A stretch of DNA of 64,000 nucleotides, taken from the NCBI RefSeq assembly GCF_034479615.1, contig NZ_CP140255.1:3286001-3350000 (forward strand), given 5' to 3'. Shown one piece after another: positions 52,566 to 61,279 of the stretch. Source of the stretch: Vreelandella neptunia (GTDB lineage: Bacteria; Pseudomonadota; Gammaproteobacteria; Pseudomonadales; Halomonadaceae). The notes beneath the pieces were generated by a model. The model saw nothing but the letters and a program-made list of their open reading frames with translations, searched no databases and was not told the origin of the DNA. The position numbers were made by a program, and so were the translations under genes. The number at the start of each line of letters is the position of its first letter. Position 1 is the stretch's first letter.

Positions 52566-52994
52566 TTAGCGCACAATCATTACCGACATCTTGGCATGGT
52601 GCACCACGTGCTCGGCGTTGGGGCCGAGAACATAATCGACAAACTTCCGCTTATTGTGTGAGGCCATGACGATTAGGTCGACGTCCAATTTCTTACCAGC
52701 CTTGATGATGGCCTCCCATGGGGAACCATCCACAATGACACTTTGCACCTGAATATCGTCAGGCACATTCGTCTTAATGAACTCATGAAGCGCATCGCTG
52801 ATCGCCACATGTGCTTTTTTAGCGAAGTCCTTGGGAAAGTAGGAGCCCACCATGGGCATACGATAGTCCGGCAGCACCGTGAGTACATGAAGCGAGGCGC
52901 CGAAAGTGCGACATAGCGTCAGGGCTGTGGGCAGCGCCTTTGACCAGGAAGACTCCTCGTTAAGATCCACAGGTAACATAATCTTGCTGTACAT
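52566..52994 (-). CDS. Universal stress protein of a TRAP operon
   Basis: UspA-family protein of 142 residues with the single-domain fold: KIMLPVDLNE at strand 1 and VDLIVMASHNKRKF to VVHHAKMSVMIVR at the C-terminus. The nucleotide motif GxxG-x9-G(S/T) is degenerate here, reading ASHN and then LGP, so ATP binding may be weak. It directly follows the fused TRAP permease, whose stop is 11 bp before its ATG 52994 (AAGGAGAG ribosome site). The arrangement recalls TeaD, the UspA protein that damps ectoine uptake by TeaABC in H. elongata, but the transporter here is of the TAXI type. Regulation of that transporter is an inference from the parallel. Confidence 0.85.
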   Translation of the reverse strand: MYSKIMLPVDLNEESSWSKALPTALTLCRTFGASLHVLTVLPDYRMPMVGSYFPKDFAKKAHVAISDALHEFIKTNVPDDIQVQSVIVDGSPWEAIIKAGKKLDVDLIVMASHNKRKFVDYVLGPNAEHVVHHAKMSVMIVR

Positions 52995-53005
52995 GGCACT
53001 CTCCT

Positions 53006-55600
53006 TCATGCAGTGGCAGCAGCTTGCGTGTTATCACGACGCCGACGCTGCATCAATACAATCAGCCCAAAGACCAAGAAGGCAGGGATCCACATTAGCT
53101 CCTTAGTCCAACGGTCGACGGGGGCCAGAACCTCGATAATTTCTTGATCGAAATCGAAACCGAGCTCTGCCGCTTGGCTACCGTAGGTCACCATATCAAC
53201 GGTGGCCTTGCCATCCTCAATAAAGAGCTCCATGCCCAGGTTATCGAGACGCTCCTGCCCTGTTTCGCCTTCAGGTACCGGTAGCGTCATGTAAGTGGTC
53301 ATGGGATCGCCATAATCATCAAGACCCGCAATTTGCAAACGCAAAGTAGAGTCTTCGTCCACATCACCTAGCGCTTCGACGAATTGTGCGGGCGGGATGG
53401 ATTCATAGGGGTCATGAATCATATCCATCCAGAAACCGGGCCGGAACAGTGTGAACGCAATCAGTAGCAGCACGATAGACTCATACCAGCGGTTGCGCGT
53501 AATCATAAAGCCCTGGGTCGCGGCGGCGAAAATCAGCATGGCGATGGTCGACACCACAAAGATCAGCACCCCCTGAAGGAAGGTCACATCGATAAGTAGC
53601 AGATCGGTATTAAAGATAAACAGAAACGGCAGCGCCGCGGTACGAAGGCTGTAATAGAACGCCTGGAAACCGGTTCGAATGGGATCGCCACCGGAGACTG
53701 CCGCCGCCGCAAAGGAGGCCAGCCCCACCGGCGGGGTAACATCGGCCATGATACCGAAGTAGAACACGAATAGGTGCACCGCAATCAATGGTACCAGCAA
53801 GCCATTTTCAGCGCCTAGGTTGACGATGACCGGTGCCAATAGTGCCGATACGACGATATAGTTTGCTGTCGTAGGCAGCCCCATGCCGAGGATCAAGCTA
53901 AGCACTGCGGTAAGCAGCAAGATGAGCATCAGGTTGCCCATGGCCAGTGTTTCCACCACCTCGGCCAGCACTAGCCCTACCCCGGTCTGGGAGACGGCAC
54001 CGACGATAATACCGGCGGTAGCTGTAGCAATGCCGATGCCAATCATGTTGCGGGCGCCGGTGACCAGGCCATTCCAAAGATCCATCACGCCTTCCTGAAG
54101 ATCAGCCCTCATATCGCTGCGTCCGCGAAAGATTGACGTGATGGGTCGCTGGGTCAGAATAATGAAAATCATAAATATGGTGGCCCAAAAAGCTGACAGC
54201 CCCGGCGACAAACGCTCCACCATTAGACACCAGACCAGCACAATGACCGGCAGGATATATTGCAAACCTACCAGCACCGTCGGCTTAGTTTGCGGCAGGG
54301 AATAGATCGGCTCATTAGGGTCATCAAGTTCGAGCTCGGGGTAACCGGCTGCCAACTTGAGCAGGGCAATATAAATGACCGTAAGTCCAACAGCTACCAC
54401 CCAAGGGGTTGCATCCCCCAGTACCGGCTTGAGCCAGCCAAGTCCGTAATAAACAGCCAGGGCGGTGACCATCATCAGTAGCAAACCACCGAGAAAGCCG
54501 ATCACTTTATTGACCAGTGGCTTAGGTGGGTTACTGCTTTTCAGCCCCTGCATATTGGCCTTGAGGGCCTCAAGGTGAACGATGTAGACCAGCGCAATAT
54601 AGGAGATCAGCGCGGGCAGGAAGGCATGCTTAATCACCTCGACATAAGAGATACCCACATACTCGACCATCAAGAAAGCGGCCGCACCCATAACCGGAGG
54701 CATAATCTGACCATTGACCGATGATGCCACTTCGACAGCACCCGCCTTTTCCGCGGAAAACCCAACGCGTTTCATCATCGGCACCGTAAAAGTACCGGTG
54801 GTTACCACATTGGCAATCGAGGAGCCGGAAATCAGACCGGTCATGGCCGAGGCCACCACAGCAGCTTTTGCCGGCCCGCCGCGATAGTGACCCAGTAACG
54901 AGAAAGCCACCTTGATAAAGTAATTGCCAGCGCCAGCCTTATCGAGCAGGGCACCGAACAACACAAACAGGAACACGAAGCTGGTTGATACCCCCAGGGC
55001 GATACCGAAGACCCCCTGAGTCGTCAACCACTGGTGGTTAATCAAGCCAAAAAGGCTCACTCCACCATGGGAAAGAATACCCGGCATCCAAGGGCCAGCC
55101 AGGCTATAGAGAAGAAAAACCGAGGCCACAATCATTAACGGCGGGCCAAGCGCTCGACGCGTCGCCTCCAGCAGCAGCAGTATCCCGGCTATACCAATAA
55201 TAACGTCCTGGAGTATCGGCGCGCCGGGGCGCTGGGATAACTGCTCGTAAAACATAAACATGTAAGCGCCACAAAACGCCGCCGCTGCTGCAAGCACCCA
55301 ATCCTGAATCGGAACACGGTCGCGCGGAGAGCGCTTAAGTGCTGGGTAGGCCATATACGCCAGAAAAAGCGCAAAGGCCAAGTGAATAGAACGGGCTTCA
55401 GTGGCACTAAATACGCCAAACCCAAGAACGAAGGGTATTGGCGATGCTATCCACAATTGAAAAAGAGACCACACTGCCGCAATGCTTACCAAAAGCTTTC
55501 CAGGCATGCCGGCTGGCTTGCGGGCTCCAGTGTCGCTGGAGGCGACCATATCCTCCAAGTCTACCCCATCTCCCGAAGGCCTGTTCTTATCGTCTGTCAT
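53006..55600 (-). CDS. TRAP transporter fused permease (4TM/12TM, TAXI type)
   Basis: Membrane protein of 864 residues that fuses the DctQ-like and DctM-like subunits. Four to five N-terminal helices (about 30-180) precede the DctM core (about 180-720), which has GLISGSSIANVVTTGTFTVPMMKRVG, NGQIMPPVMGAAAFLM, GMGLPTTANYIVVSALLAP and GIMADVTPPVGLASFAAAA. The C-terminus has a soluble DUF3394-like part (ERLDNLGMELFIEDGKATVDMV) before a last helix. It partners the TAXI binding protein upstream and the USP downstream. Substrate is unknown; TAXI systems carry glutamate, 2-oxoglutarate and other acids. A cytoplasmic acidic N-terminus of about 25 residues is unremarkable for a halophile. Confidence 0.92.
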   Translation of the reverse strand: MTDDKNRPSGDGVDLEDMVASSDTGARKPAGMPGKLLVSIAAVWSLFQLWIASPIPFVLGFGVFSATEARSIHLAFALFLAYMAYPALKRSPRDRVPIQDWVLAAAAAFCGAYMFMFYEQLSQRPGAPILQDVIIGIAGILLLLEATRRALGPPLMIVASVFLLYSLAGPWMPGILSHGGVSLFGLINHQWLTTQGVFGIALGVSTSFVFLFVLFGALLDKAGAGNYFIKVAFSLLGHYRGGPAKAAVVASAMTGLISGSSIANVVTTGTFTVPMMKRVGFSAEKAGAVEVASSVNGQIMPPVMGAAAFLMVEYVGISYVEVIKHAFLPALISYIALVYIVHLEALKANMQGLKSSNPPKPLVNKVIGFLGGLLLMMVTALAVYYGLGWLKPVLGDATPWVVAVGLTVIYIALLKLAAGYPELELDDPNEPIYSLPQTKPTVLVGLQYILPVIVLVWCLMVERLSPGLSAFWATIFMIFIILTQRPITSIFRGRSDMRADLQEGVMDLWNGLVTGARNMIGIGIATATAGIIVGAVSQTGVGLVLAEVVETLAMGNLMLILLLTAVLSLILGMGLPTTANYIVVSALLAPVIVNLGAENGLLVPLIAVHLFVFYFGIMADVTPPVGLASFAAAAVSGGDPIRTGFQAFYYSLRTAALPFLFIFNTDLLLIDVTFLQGVLIFVVSTIAMLIFAAATQGFMITRNRWYESIVLLLIAFTLFRPGFWMDMIHDPYESIPPAQFVEALGDVDEDSTLRLQIAGLDDYGDPMTTYMTLPVPEGETGQERLDNLGMELFIEDGKATVDMVTYGSQAAELGFDFDQEIIEVLAPVDRWTKELMWIPAFLVFGLIVLMQRRRRDNTQAAATA

Positions 55601-55649
55601 CTGCCTGCCCCGCTCCGAGTCGATTGACGCATCATTGCCATATCGAAAT

Positions 55650-55689
55650 GCCCTATCAACATTCTAAACGCCCTATCAACATTCTAAAC
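55650..55689. repeat. Perfect 20-bp tandem duplication
   Basis: GCCCTATCAACATTCTAAAC occurs twice head to tail in the gap between the TAXI binding-protein gene and the fused permease gene, 50 bp upstream of the permease start. Confidence 0.9.
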
Positions 55690-55691
55690 CA

Positions 55692-55724
55692 AAATGCGCG
55701 GCACCCTTGGGTAACCGCGCATTT
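55692..55724 (-). terminator. Stem-loop between TAXI binding protein and permease genes
   Basis: AAATGCGCGG and CCGCGCATTT form a 10-bp perfect outer stem with an inner ACCC/GGGT pairing, 33 bp after the binding-protein stop. On the minus strand it runs into TTGG, so read-through to the permease is expected. Confidence 0.75.
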
Positions 55725-55756
55725 CTTACTAAGGCATTAATACCTTAGACCTTGGA

Positions 55757-56737
55757 TTACTCAATCCAGCCTTGTTCACGATAGTAACGCGCTGCCCCAT
55801 CGTGCAACGGTGCGGAAAGACCTTGAGTCACCATCTCTTCCGGCACAAGATTCTCGAAGGCAGGATGCAAACGCTTGAAACGATCGAAGTTGTCAAAAAC
55901 CGCCTTAACGGTCTGATAGATCACTTCTTCGTCAGCCTCAGCGGTGGTGACAAAGGTCGCTGCCACGCCAAAGGTTTCGACATCTTCGTCATTGCCGCGA
56001 TACAGCCCCCCCGGAATGACCGATGCGGAGTAGTAGGGGTATTCATCGACGATACCTTGAATGTCTTCGTCGTTCAGCGGTATCAAGCGAGCATCAACGG
56101 TGGTGGTCGCTTCCTGGATGGAGCCATTAGGGTGACCCACCACATAAACCATGGCATCGACGTTATTATCGGCCAGTGCCGCCGCCTGCTCGGCAGCATC
56201 AAGCTGAGATGCCAGGGAGAATGTATCTTCAGTCCAGCCCTTGGCGTCCATCACCACTTCCATGGTGTTGCGCTGGCCAGAACCCGGGTTACCAATGTTG
56301 ACGCGCTTGCCTTCCAAATCATCAAGCGTCTCGATGCCAGAGTCAGCCCGCGCAAGCAGCGTCAACGGCTCACCGTGGACACGGAATACCGCACGCAGCT
56401 CTTCGTAGGGCTCGCCTTCAAAATTGCCAGTACCATTGTAAGCTTGATACTGAACATCGGATTGAGCAACACCCATGTCCAGCTCACCGGACTTAATGCC
56501 ATTGATATTGGCAACAGAGCCGCCGGTAGAAGGAGCATTACACTTAATATCGCTGTCTTCGAGACGATTTACCAAACGGCAGATCGACTGACCCACGACG
56601 TAGTAAACGCCGGTTTGGCCACCGGTGCCGATGGTGATGAATTGCTCGTCATCCTGTGCCATTGCCGGTGAGGCGAAGGCAGCGGCGGCAAGTAGCGCAC
56701 CGGAGAAGGCAGTAGTGGAAAATACATGGCGTTTCAT
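55757..56737 (-). CDS. TAXI-family TRAP substrate-binding protein
   Basis: Periplasmic binding protein of 326 residues. The signal peptide ends near residue 28 (FSGALLAAAAFASPAMA). The TAXI family marks are FITIGTGGQTGVYYVVGQSICRLVN, CNAPSTGGSVANINGIKSGELDMGVAQSDV in two adjacent blocks, and GKRVNIGNPGSGQRNTMEVVM. ATG 56737 (MKRHVF) follows AGAGGTG; the longer frame at 56806 has no site. It heads the operon with fused permease and USP and is separated from the permease by a stem-loop and a 20-bp tandem duplication. Confidence 0.92.
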   Translation of the reverse strand: MKRHVFSTTAFSGALLAAAAFASPAMAQDDEQFITIGTGGQTGVYYVVGQSICRLVNRLEDSDIKCNAPSTGGSVANINGIKSGELDMGVAQSDVQYQAYNGTGNFEGEPYEELRAVFRVHGEPLTLLARADSGIETLDDLEGKRVNIGNPGSGQRNTMEVVMDAKGWTEDTFSLASQLDAAEQAAALADNNVDAMVYVVGHPNGSIQEATTTVDARLIPLNDEDIQGIVDEYPYYSASVIPGGLYRGNDEDVETFGVAATFVTTAEADEEVIYQTVKAVFDNFDRFKRLHPAFENLVPEEMVTQGLSAPLHDGAARYYREQGWIE

Positions 56738-57060
56738 GAACACACCTCTTTGTATTGATGTTATGAGCGTATTTGATGTTACGAGCATCGCGCGCTTTGG
56801 TCTCACCTGATGAACCGTTCCCTCAGGTACCCTTGACCCAAAACGTTTTTAAGACATTCTATTTTCAAGACAAACGGTTACAGGCGAGCCATGGCTGCCT
56901 GCTAACACTACTTTAGCGAAAAAAACCTAATTAGCGAAATGTAATACGCTAAATAATGAATTTCGCAGTCGTCTAATACTCAGTGTAGCGGTCTTCATCG
57001 TTTAGGGAGCGTTAACTGCTATACCGCTTTTGCATAGGGTAAGCAAAAGGGTAAGCAAAA
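56738..57060. other. Non-coding region upstream of the TAXI operon
   Basis: This 323-bp gap should contain the promoter of the TAXI operon (minus strand). It is AT-richer than its surroundings. I see a 12-bp tandem duplication touching the dctM stop at its left end and no credible gene or terminator for the dctM gene. Confidence 0.55.
57037..57060. repeat. 12-bp tandem duplication next to the dctM stop codon
   Basis: GGGTAAGCAAAA occurs twice head to tail immediately to the right of coordinate 57061, so on the minus strand it directly follows... the dctM coding end lies at 57061 and the repeat is downstream of it. Confidence 0.8.
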
Positions 57061-58368
57061 TTAATCAACGTTATAGCCCAAAACGCGCGGCAGCCACAGC
57101 GCGATAGCGGGGAAGATTGCCACCAGCGCTAGCGCACAGCCCATTGCAACGACAAATAACAGCGCCCATCCGATGGTCTGCTCTAAACGAATTTTGGCCA
57201 CTTCGGTGGTCACCATCAAATTCACCGCCACCGGCGGGGTAAATTGGCCAATGGCAATATTCATCGCCAATAGAATCCCAAACCACACCGGGTTCCACTC
57301 AAAATGCTGCATTACGGGGATCAAAATCGGCATCATGATCAGATAAATAGAGATCGCATCCAACAGCATCCCCGCGACCAGCACCGCCAGCATTACCAGG
57401 ATTAGCAGCAGCACGCCGTTACCTGTCAGGCTAATGATCCACTCAGCCAAGTGGCGGAAGGTGCCCAGCATGGTGCCGGCCCAGGCAAAAATCCCCGCCA
57501 GAGCGATAATCAGCATGACTACGCCGGAAATAATCGCCGCCTCACCCAATAGCTCCCATAAATCGCGCAGCGACAGCTCGCGGGTTAGAAAAAGACCGAC
57601 AATCGCACCATAGGCAACGGCTACCACGGCCGCCTCGGTGGGTGTAAACAGCCCTGACCGCAAACCACCCAAAATCAGCACCGGTGCAAACAGCGCCGGT
57701 ATCGCCTGTTTAAAAGTGGAGCGCACACTTAGCCTTTCAGCCCCCTCTTTAGGTGTGCCGCCCTCCCAACCGTAGCGTTTGGAAACGAGCATAGCGGGCA
57801 CCAGTAGCGCCAGCCCGGCCAGAATACCGGGAAACAACCCCGCTGCGAAAAGTGCGCGTAAATCGACGCCCGGCACCACAATCGAGTAGAGAATCAGTGC
57901 CACCGAAGGGGGAATGAGAATGGCGGTAGATGCCGATGCGGCAATCAGCGTGGCGGAAAACGGCTTGGGGTAGCCCGCTTTAGTCATACTCGGCAGCATC
58001 ACCATCGCAACCGCCGCCGCATCAGCAGGGCCTGAGCCGCTCATACCGCCCATGATCATACACACCAGCACCGCCACCAACGCCAGACCACCGTGGCGCG
58101 GGCCAATCAGCGCCTGGGCAAAACGCACTAACCGCAGCGCCACTCCAGAGCGCTCAAAAATAAGCCCGGTTAAGATAAACAGCGGAATCGCAATCAAGGG
58201 GTACTTGGCAATACTGTTGTAGGTATTGGTACCCATCGTTGCGAGCATGTCCGGTGACAAACCCAGCACGATGCCAACGGCCCCGGAGAGCGCCAGTGAA
58301 AACGCTACCGGCACCCCCGCTATCAGCAGTCCCGCAAACGCCAGAATCATCCACACATCAGGGCTCAT
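57061..58368 (-). CDS. TRAP transporter large permease DctM (LacI-controlled sugar locus)
   Basis: Large TRAP subunit of 435 residues with about twelve helices. Signature parts are KYPLIAIPLFILTGLIFERSG split at its centre, GGMSGSGPADAAAVAMVMLPSM, AILIPPSVALILYSIVVPG and the second-half GMLLDAISIYLIMMPILIPV and GQFTPPVAVNLMV. It belongs with the DctQ and DctP genes upstream in the same direction and overlaps dctQ by 11 bp. GGAGG precedes the ATG. A 12-bp tandem duplication abuts its stop codon and no terminator is obvious after it. Confidence 0.92.
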   Translation of the reverse strand: MSPDVWMILAFAGLLIAGVPVAFSLALSGAVGIVLGLSPDMLATMGTNTYNSIAKYPLIAIPLFILTGLIFERSGVALRLVRFAQALIGPRHGGLALVAVLVCMIMGGMSGSGPADAAAVAMVMLPSMTKAGYPKPFSATLIAASASTAILIPPSVALILYSIVVPGVDLRALFAAGLFPGILAGLALLVPAMLVSKRYGWEGGTPKEGAERLSVRSTFKQAIPALFAPVLILGGLRSGLFTPTEAAVVAVAYGAIVGLFLTRELSLRDLWELLGEAAIISGVVMLIIALAGIFAWAGTMLGTFRHLAEWIISLTGNGVLLLILVMLAVLVAGMLLDAISIYLIMMPILIPVMQHFEWNPVWFGILLAMNIAIGQFTPPVAVNLMVTTEVAKIRLEQTIGWALLFVVAMGCALALVAIFPAIALWLPRVLGYNVD

Positions 58369-58837
58369 CGGTGAGCCTCCCCGTTAAACGATCCGCGGTT
58401 TGCTGGCATAAGCGCCACACCATGGCTGCAGAAAGCACGGGCAGCCAGACTAAATACCACCACTGAGGCAAGCCAAGCCCAGGTGACAGCGACTCCCACT
58501 GATACTCTTGCCAAGCCATCTTGCCGCCGTACCAGGTGATCAAACCCAGCACGGTGAAACCACAAAGCGCTTGAAATAAAATCAGCGCGCGGCGGTACTT
58601 GGGCGGCAATGCCCGTTCCAAAAAGCCAATACGAATATGGCGGTTACGCCGCAGCGCCACCGAGGCACCCGCAAAGGTCAGCACCACCAACAAAAACACA
58701 GAAAACTCTTCGGTAAATGAAAAAGAGCCGCCGGTTAAGTAGCGAGTAATCACATTACCAAGACTAATCAAAGAGATAATGATTAATGCCAGCGCGCCCA
58801 GCCAGCGCTCAGGGCGCGCATCAGGAAAGCCTTTCAT
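58358..58837 (-). CDS. TRAP transporter small permease DctQ (LacI-controlled sugar locus)
   Basis: Small TRAP subunit of 159 residues with four helices (about 12-32, 45-65, 85-105, 125-148). DctQ features are NVITRYLTGGSFSFTEEFSVFLLV, the charged RRNRHIRIGF loop and a QWWYLVWLPVLSAAMVWRL last helix. GAGG lies before the ATG. A hairpin separates it from the dctP gene 61 bp upstream. Its end overlaps dctM. Confidence 0.88.
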   Translation of the reverse strand: MKGFPDARPERWLGALALIIISLISLGNVITRYLTGGSFSFTEEFSVFLLVVLTFAGASVALRRNRHIRIGFLERALPPKYRRALILFQALCGFTVLGLITWYGGKMAWQEYQWESLSPGLGLPQWWYLVWLPVLSAAMVWRLCQQTADRLTGRLTDEP

Positions 58838-58851
58838 GGCAGCCTCACAGC

Positions 58852-58883
58852 AAAAAACTCCCAGCTTTAAAGGCCGGGAGTTT
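58852..58883 (-). terminator. Stem-loop between dctP and dctQ
   Basis: On the minus strand AAACTCCCGGC pairs with GCTGGGAGTTT with a single mismatch around a 7-nt loop and is followed by TTTG, 16 bp after the dctP stop. This resembles a real terminator more than the one in the first DctPQM operon, so dctQM may depend on read-through. Confidence 0.75.
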
Positions 58884-58898
58884 GAACATCAAAGGTAG

Positions 58899-59909
58899 TT
58901 AGCGCGCGTCGATAGCGGCTTGTGCGGCGTCTACCACTTCTTCGCCAATCCGCGGCGCCCATTTTTCATAAACAGACTGGGTGGCATCGACAAACGCCTG
59001 ATACTGCTCATCGGAAAGCTCGGTTACTGTGACACCGCGCTCTTTAATCGCCGCAAGACGCTCGCCCTCCTCTTCACGAGTCATGGCGATTTCCCACTCA
59101 CCGGCTTCTACCGCGGTTTCGCGCAGCAGGGTTTGATGCTCTTCGCTCAATGTTTGCCATACCTGCTGATTGACCGCAAAAATCAGCGGGTCATTCATGT
59201 AGTTCCAAAGCGTTAAATGCTCCTGGCCAACTTGATCAATGCGCGCCACATCAAACACCGAAAGCGGATTTTCCTGGCCATCTACTGCGCCGGTGGTCAG
59301 CGCGGGCTGAGCGTCCGTCCAGCTCATTTGGGTGGGGTCGGCGCCGAGAGCCGAGAAGGTATCCTGGAACAGCGGAGAGCCAACAACGCGGATTTTCAGG
59401 CCGTCCAAGTCATCTGGCTGGCTAATCGGCCCGCGAGAATTGGAAACCTGGCGGAAACCGTTTTCACCCCAGGCTAACGGGATAACGCCACGAGATTCAA
59501 TTGCTTCAAAAACCAACTCTCCCGCTTCACCACCGGTAACCGCATCAACGGCGGCTTCATCAGGAATGAAGAACGGTAAAGAGAACAAATTAAGTTCTGG
59601 CACCTGGGGCGACCAGTTGATGGTCGAACCCACCGCGGCGTCGATCAGACCGGAGCGCATAGCAGAAAATTCACGGGTTTGGTCACCGGAAACCAATTGA
59701 GAGTTGGGGTAAACGCGCAGCGTTAACTCACCGTCGCTACGCTCCTCAACGAGTTCGGCCCACTTCTCCGCCGCCTGACCCCAGGGGAAAGCGTCAGACA
59801 AAACCGTAGAAACCGAGAGTTCGCGTGCTTGTGCAGAAAGTGAGGCGGTTAGCAGGGCCGCACCGGCCAAGCCAGCGGTTAAACGAGCCATTGAGCGTGT
59901 CAGCGTCAT
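58899..59909 (-). CDS. TRAP transporter substrate-binding protein DctP (LacI-controlled sugar locus)
   Basis: Periplasmic binding protein of 336 residues. The signal peptide ends near residue 28 (LAGAALLTASLSAQA). DctP features are VYPNSQLVSGDQTREFSAM, WGENGFRQVSN, LDGLKIRVVGSPLF with the substrate-clamping arginine, and TGAVDGQENP. An acidic sugar is the expected ligand. ATG 59909 (MTLTRS) follows AAGGAT; an upstream in-frame start lacks a ribosome site. It lies 107 bp downstream of the lacI-type gene on the same strand, and no separate operator is visible in that gap. Confidence 0.9.
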   Translation of the reverse strand: MTLTRSMARLTAGLAGAALLTASLSAQARELSVSTVLSDAFPWGQAAEKWAELVEERSDGELTLRVYPNSQLVSGDQTREFSAMRSGLIDAAVGSTINWSPQVPELNLFSLPFFIPDEAAVDAVTGGEAGELVFEAIESRGVIPLAWGENGFRQVSNSRGPISQPDDLDGLKIRVVGSPLFQDTFSALGADPTQMSWTDAQPALTTGAVDGQENPLSVFDVARIDQVGQEHLTLWNYMNDPLIFAVNQQVWQTLSEEHQTLLRETAVEAGEWEIAMTREEEGERLAAIKERGVTVTELSDEQYQAFVDATQSVYEKWAPRIGEEVVDAAQAAIDAR

Positions 59910-60016
59910 GGTAGATCCTTTTTTAGCTATTTTTATGATGTGCGTGGACAGCAGTTGAGAGGCTTTTCGAGAAAGCCCCACTTATTGTATGCACTTAGGG
60001 CGCGAAAGAAAGTCGC

Positions 60017-61015
60017 CTAAGGTCGGCATGTTGCAGTACTGGCTCTTGAGACCAGGGTATAAGGCAGCACCAAATTGTCTACTTGCCTCCCTTCCAGAAC
60101 CTCGATCAACATCGCAACGGCTTCGCGTCCGAACGCTTCCGCCGGTTGGGCAATCGTCGTCAGCGGCGGGTCGCTGTAAGAAGCAAACGCAATATCATCA
60201 AAACCCGCCACCGAAATATCCTCTGGGATCTGCAGGCCTGCTTCTTTGATACGGCTTATAGCGCCTATGGCCATTTCATCGCTTTCACAAAAAATGGCGG
60301 AGGGGCGCTCCGCTAAAGCAATAAGCGTTTCAGCCGCCTGATAGCCAGAAAGTGGCGTGAAATCGCCAGGACAAAGCAGGCTCTCATCTAACGGAATGCC
60401 CGCCGCGCTCAACGCATCCTGGTAGCCTTGTTCACGGTCGCGGGTCAAAGGGCTGCGACGAGGCCCTTTAATCATGCCGATTCGACGATGCCCCAGGGCG
60501 ATCAAATGCTCGGTGGCCTCCCGGGCTGCCGCTCGATTGTCGAGCTTGACGGTGGGGCATGGGGCGTCGTCCAGCACCTCGCAGGCATTGATCATCGGCA
60601 ATACCGCCCCAGCGGGAAACGCCTTTTCAGAAAAAGGGTTAAACGCACGCAGTTGAATCACGCCATCGGCCTGGCGGGTACTGACTAAACTGGCGTACTG
60701 GGTTTCCATCGCTTCATTACCGAGCGTGTTACACAGCAGAACGCCATAGCCGCGCTCTTGGGCCGCTTCCTGAATACCGCTAATCACCCGCGCAAAGAAG
60801 GTGTTGGCGATAGTAGGTACCAAAACCACTAAGTTATAAGTGCGCTGTGAGCGAAACTGAACCGCCATCAAATTAGGTTTGTAGCCCGCTTGATCAACGG
60901 CCTTCAGCACTTTTTCCCGGGTGGTGGGCGAGACGATATCCGGCGACTTTAACGCGCGTGATACGGTCGCTACCGACACCCCCGCCAACTCGGCGACCTT
61001 ACGTATATTGGTCAT
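60017..61015 (-). CDS. LacI-family transcriptional regulator
   Basis: LacI-type repressor of 332 residues. The HTH is residues 2-22 (NIRKVAELAGVSVATVSRAL) and the hinge helix follows. The sugar-binding domain has VLVPTIANTFFARVISGIQEAA, the GHRRIGMIKGP block, a SAIFCESDEMAIGA segment and SVAGFDDIAFASYSDPPLTTI near the C-terminus. ATG 61015 follows GGGAGG; the frame at 61030 has none. It is divergent from the Gfo/Idh gene and upstream of dctPQM. A perfect 18-bp palindrome at 61188-61205 is its expected operator, and would let one protein control transport and catabolism together. Confidence 0.9.
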   Translation of the reverse strand: MTNIRKVAELAGVSVATVSRALKSPDIVSPTTREKVLKAVDQAGYKPNLMAVQFRSQRTYNLVVLVPTIANTFFARVISGIQEAAQERGYGVLLCNTLGNEAMETQYASLVSTRQADGVIQLRAFNPFSEKAFPAGAVLPMINACEVLDDAPCPTVKLDNRAAAREATEHLIALGHRRIGMIKGPRRSPLTRDREQGYQDALSAAGIPLDESLLCPGDFTPLSGYQAAETLIALAERPSAIFCESDEMAIGAISRIKEAGLQIPEDISVAGFDDIAFASYSDPPLTTIAQPAEAFGREAVAMLIEVLEGRQVDNLVLPYTLVSRASTATCRP

Positions 61016-61187
61016 GGCCTCCCTTATCAATAGGTAATCGCCGTAAGCAGGTGGTTGCGCGGCATTATTGATATCAGCTTAACGTATCCCAGCGTTAAAC
61101 TCAGCGCGCTATTTTCCAACCTTTATCAAGCACCGATAGACCTTTGTCGCATTGACGCTTATAGCGTGAAGCCCTAATTTCATGCCA

Positions 61188-61205
61188 AATGTAACCGGTT
61201 ACATT
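61188..61205. promoter_or_regulatory. Perfect 18-bp LacI-family operator
   Basis: AATGTAACCGGTTACATT is a perfect palindrome with the CG-centred core typical of LacI-family sites (TGTAACCGGTTACA). A TATACT -10-like hexamer lies 6 bp further at 61212-61217, so bound repressor would block the promoter of the Gfo/Idh gene 75 bp downstream. It is 172 bp upstream of the lacI-type gene. Confidence 0.88.
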
Positions 61206-61279
61206 GTCGACTATACTCGTGCAGCCTGAACAAGCGCCACCTGAAAAATCATAAGCTTTATTAAAGCAGGAGCCTCTCT

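Noticed and set aside
55772..56671. Long open frame on the plus strand opposite the TAXI binding-protein gene
   Set aside because: Fully antisense to a clear family protein, no ribosome site and no recognisable domain; a shadow frame.
52566..56737. TeaABCD ectoine transporter
   Set aside because: TeaABC has separate DctP/Q/M-type subunits; here the binding protein is TAXI and the permease is fused. Only the USP resembles TeaD in position.
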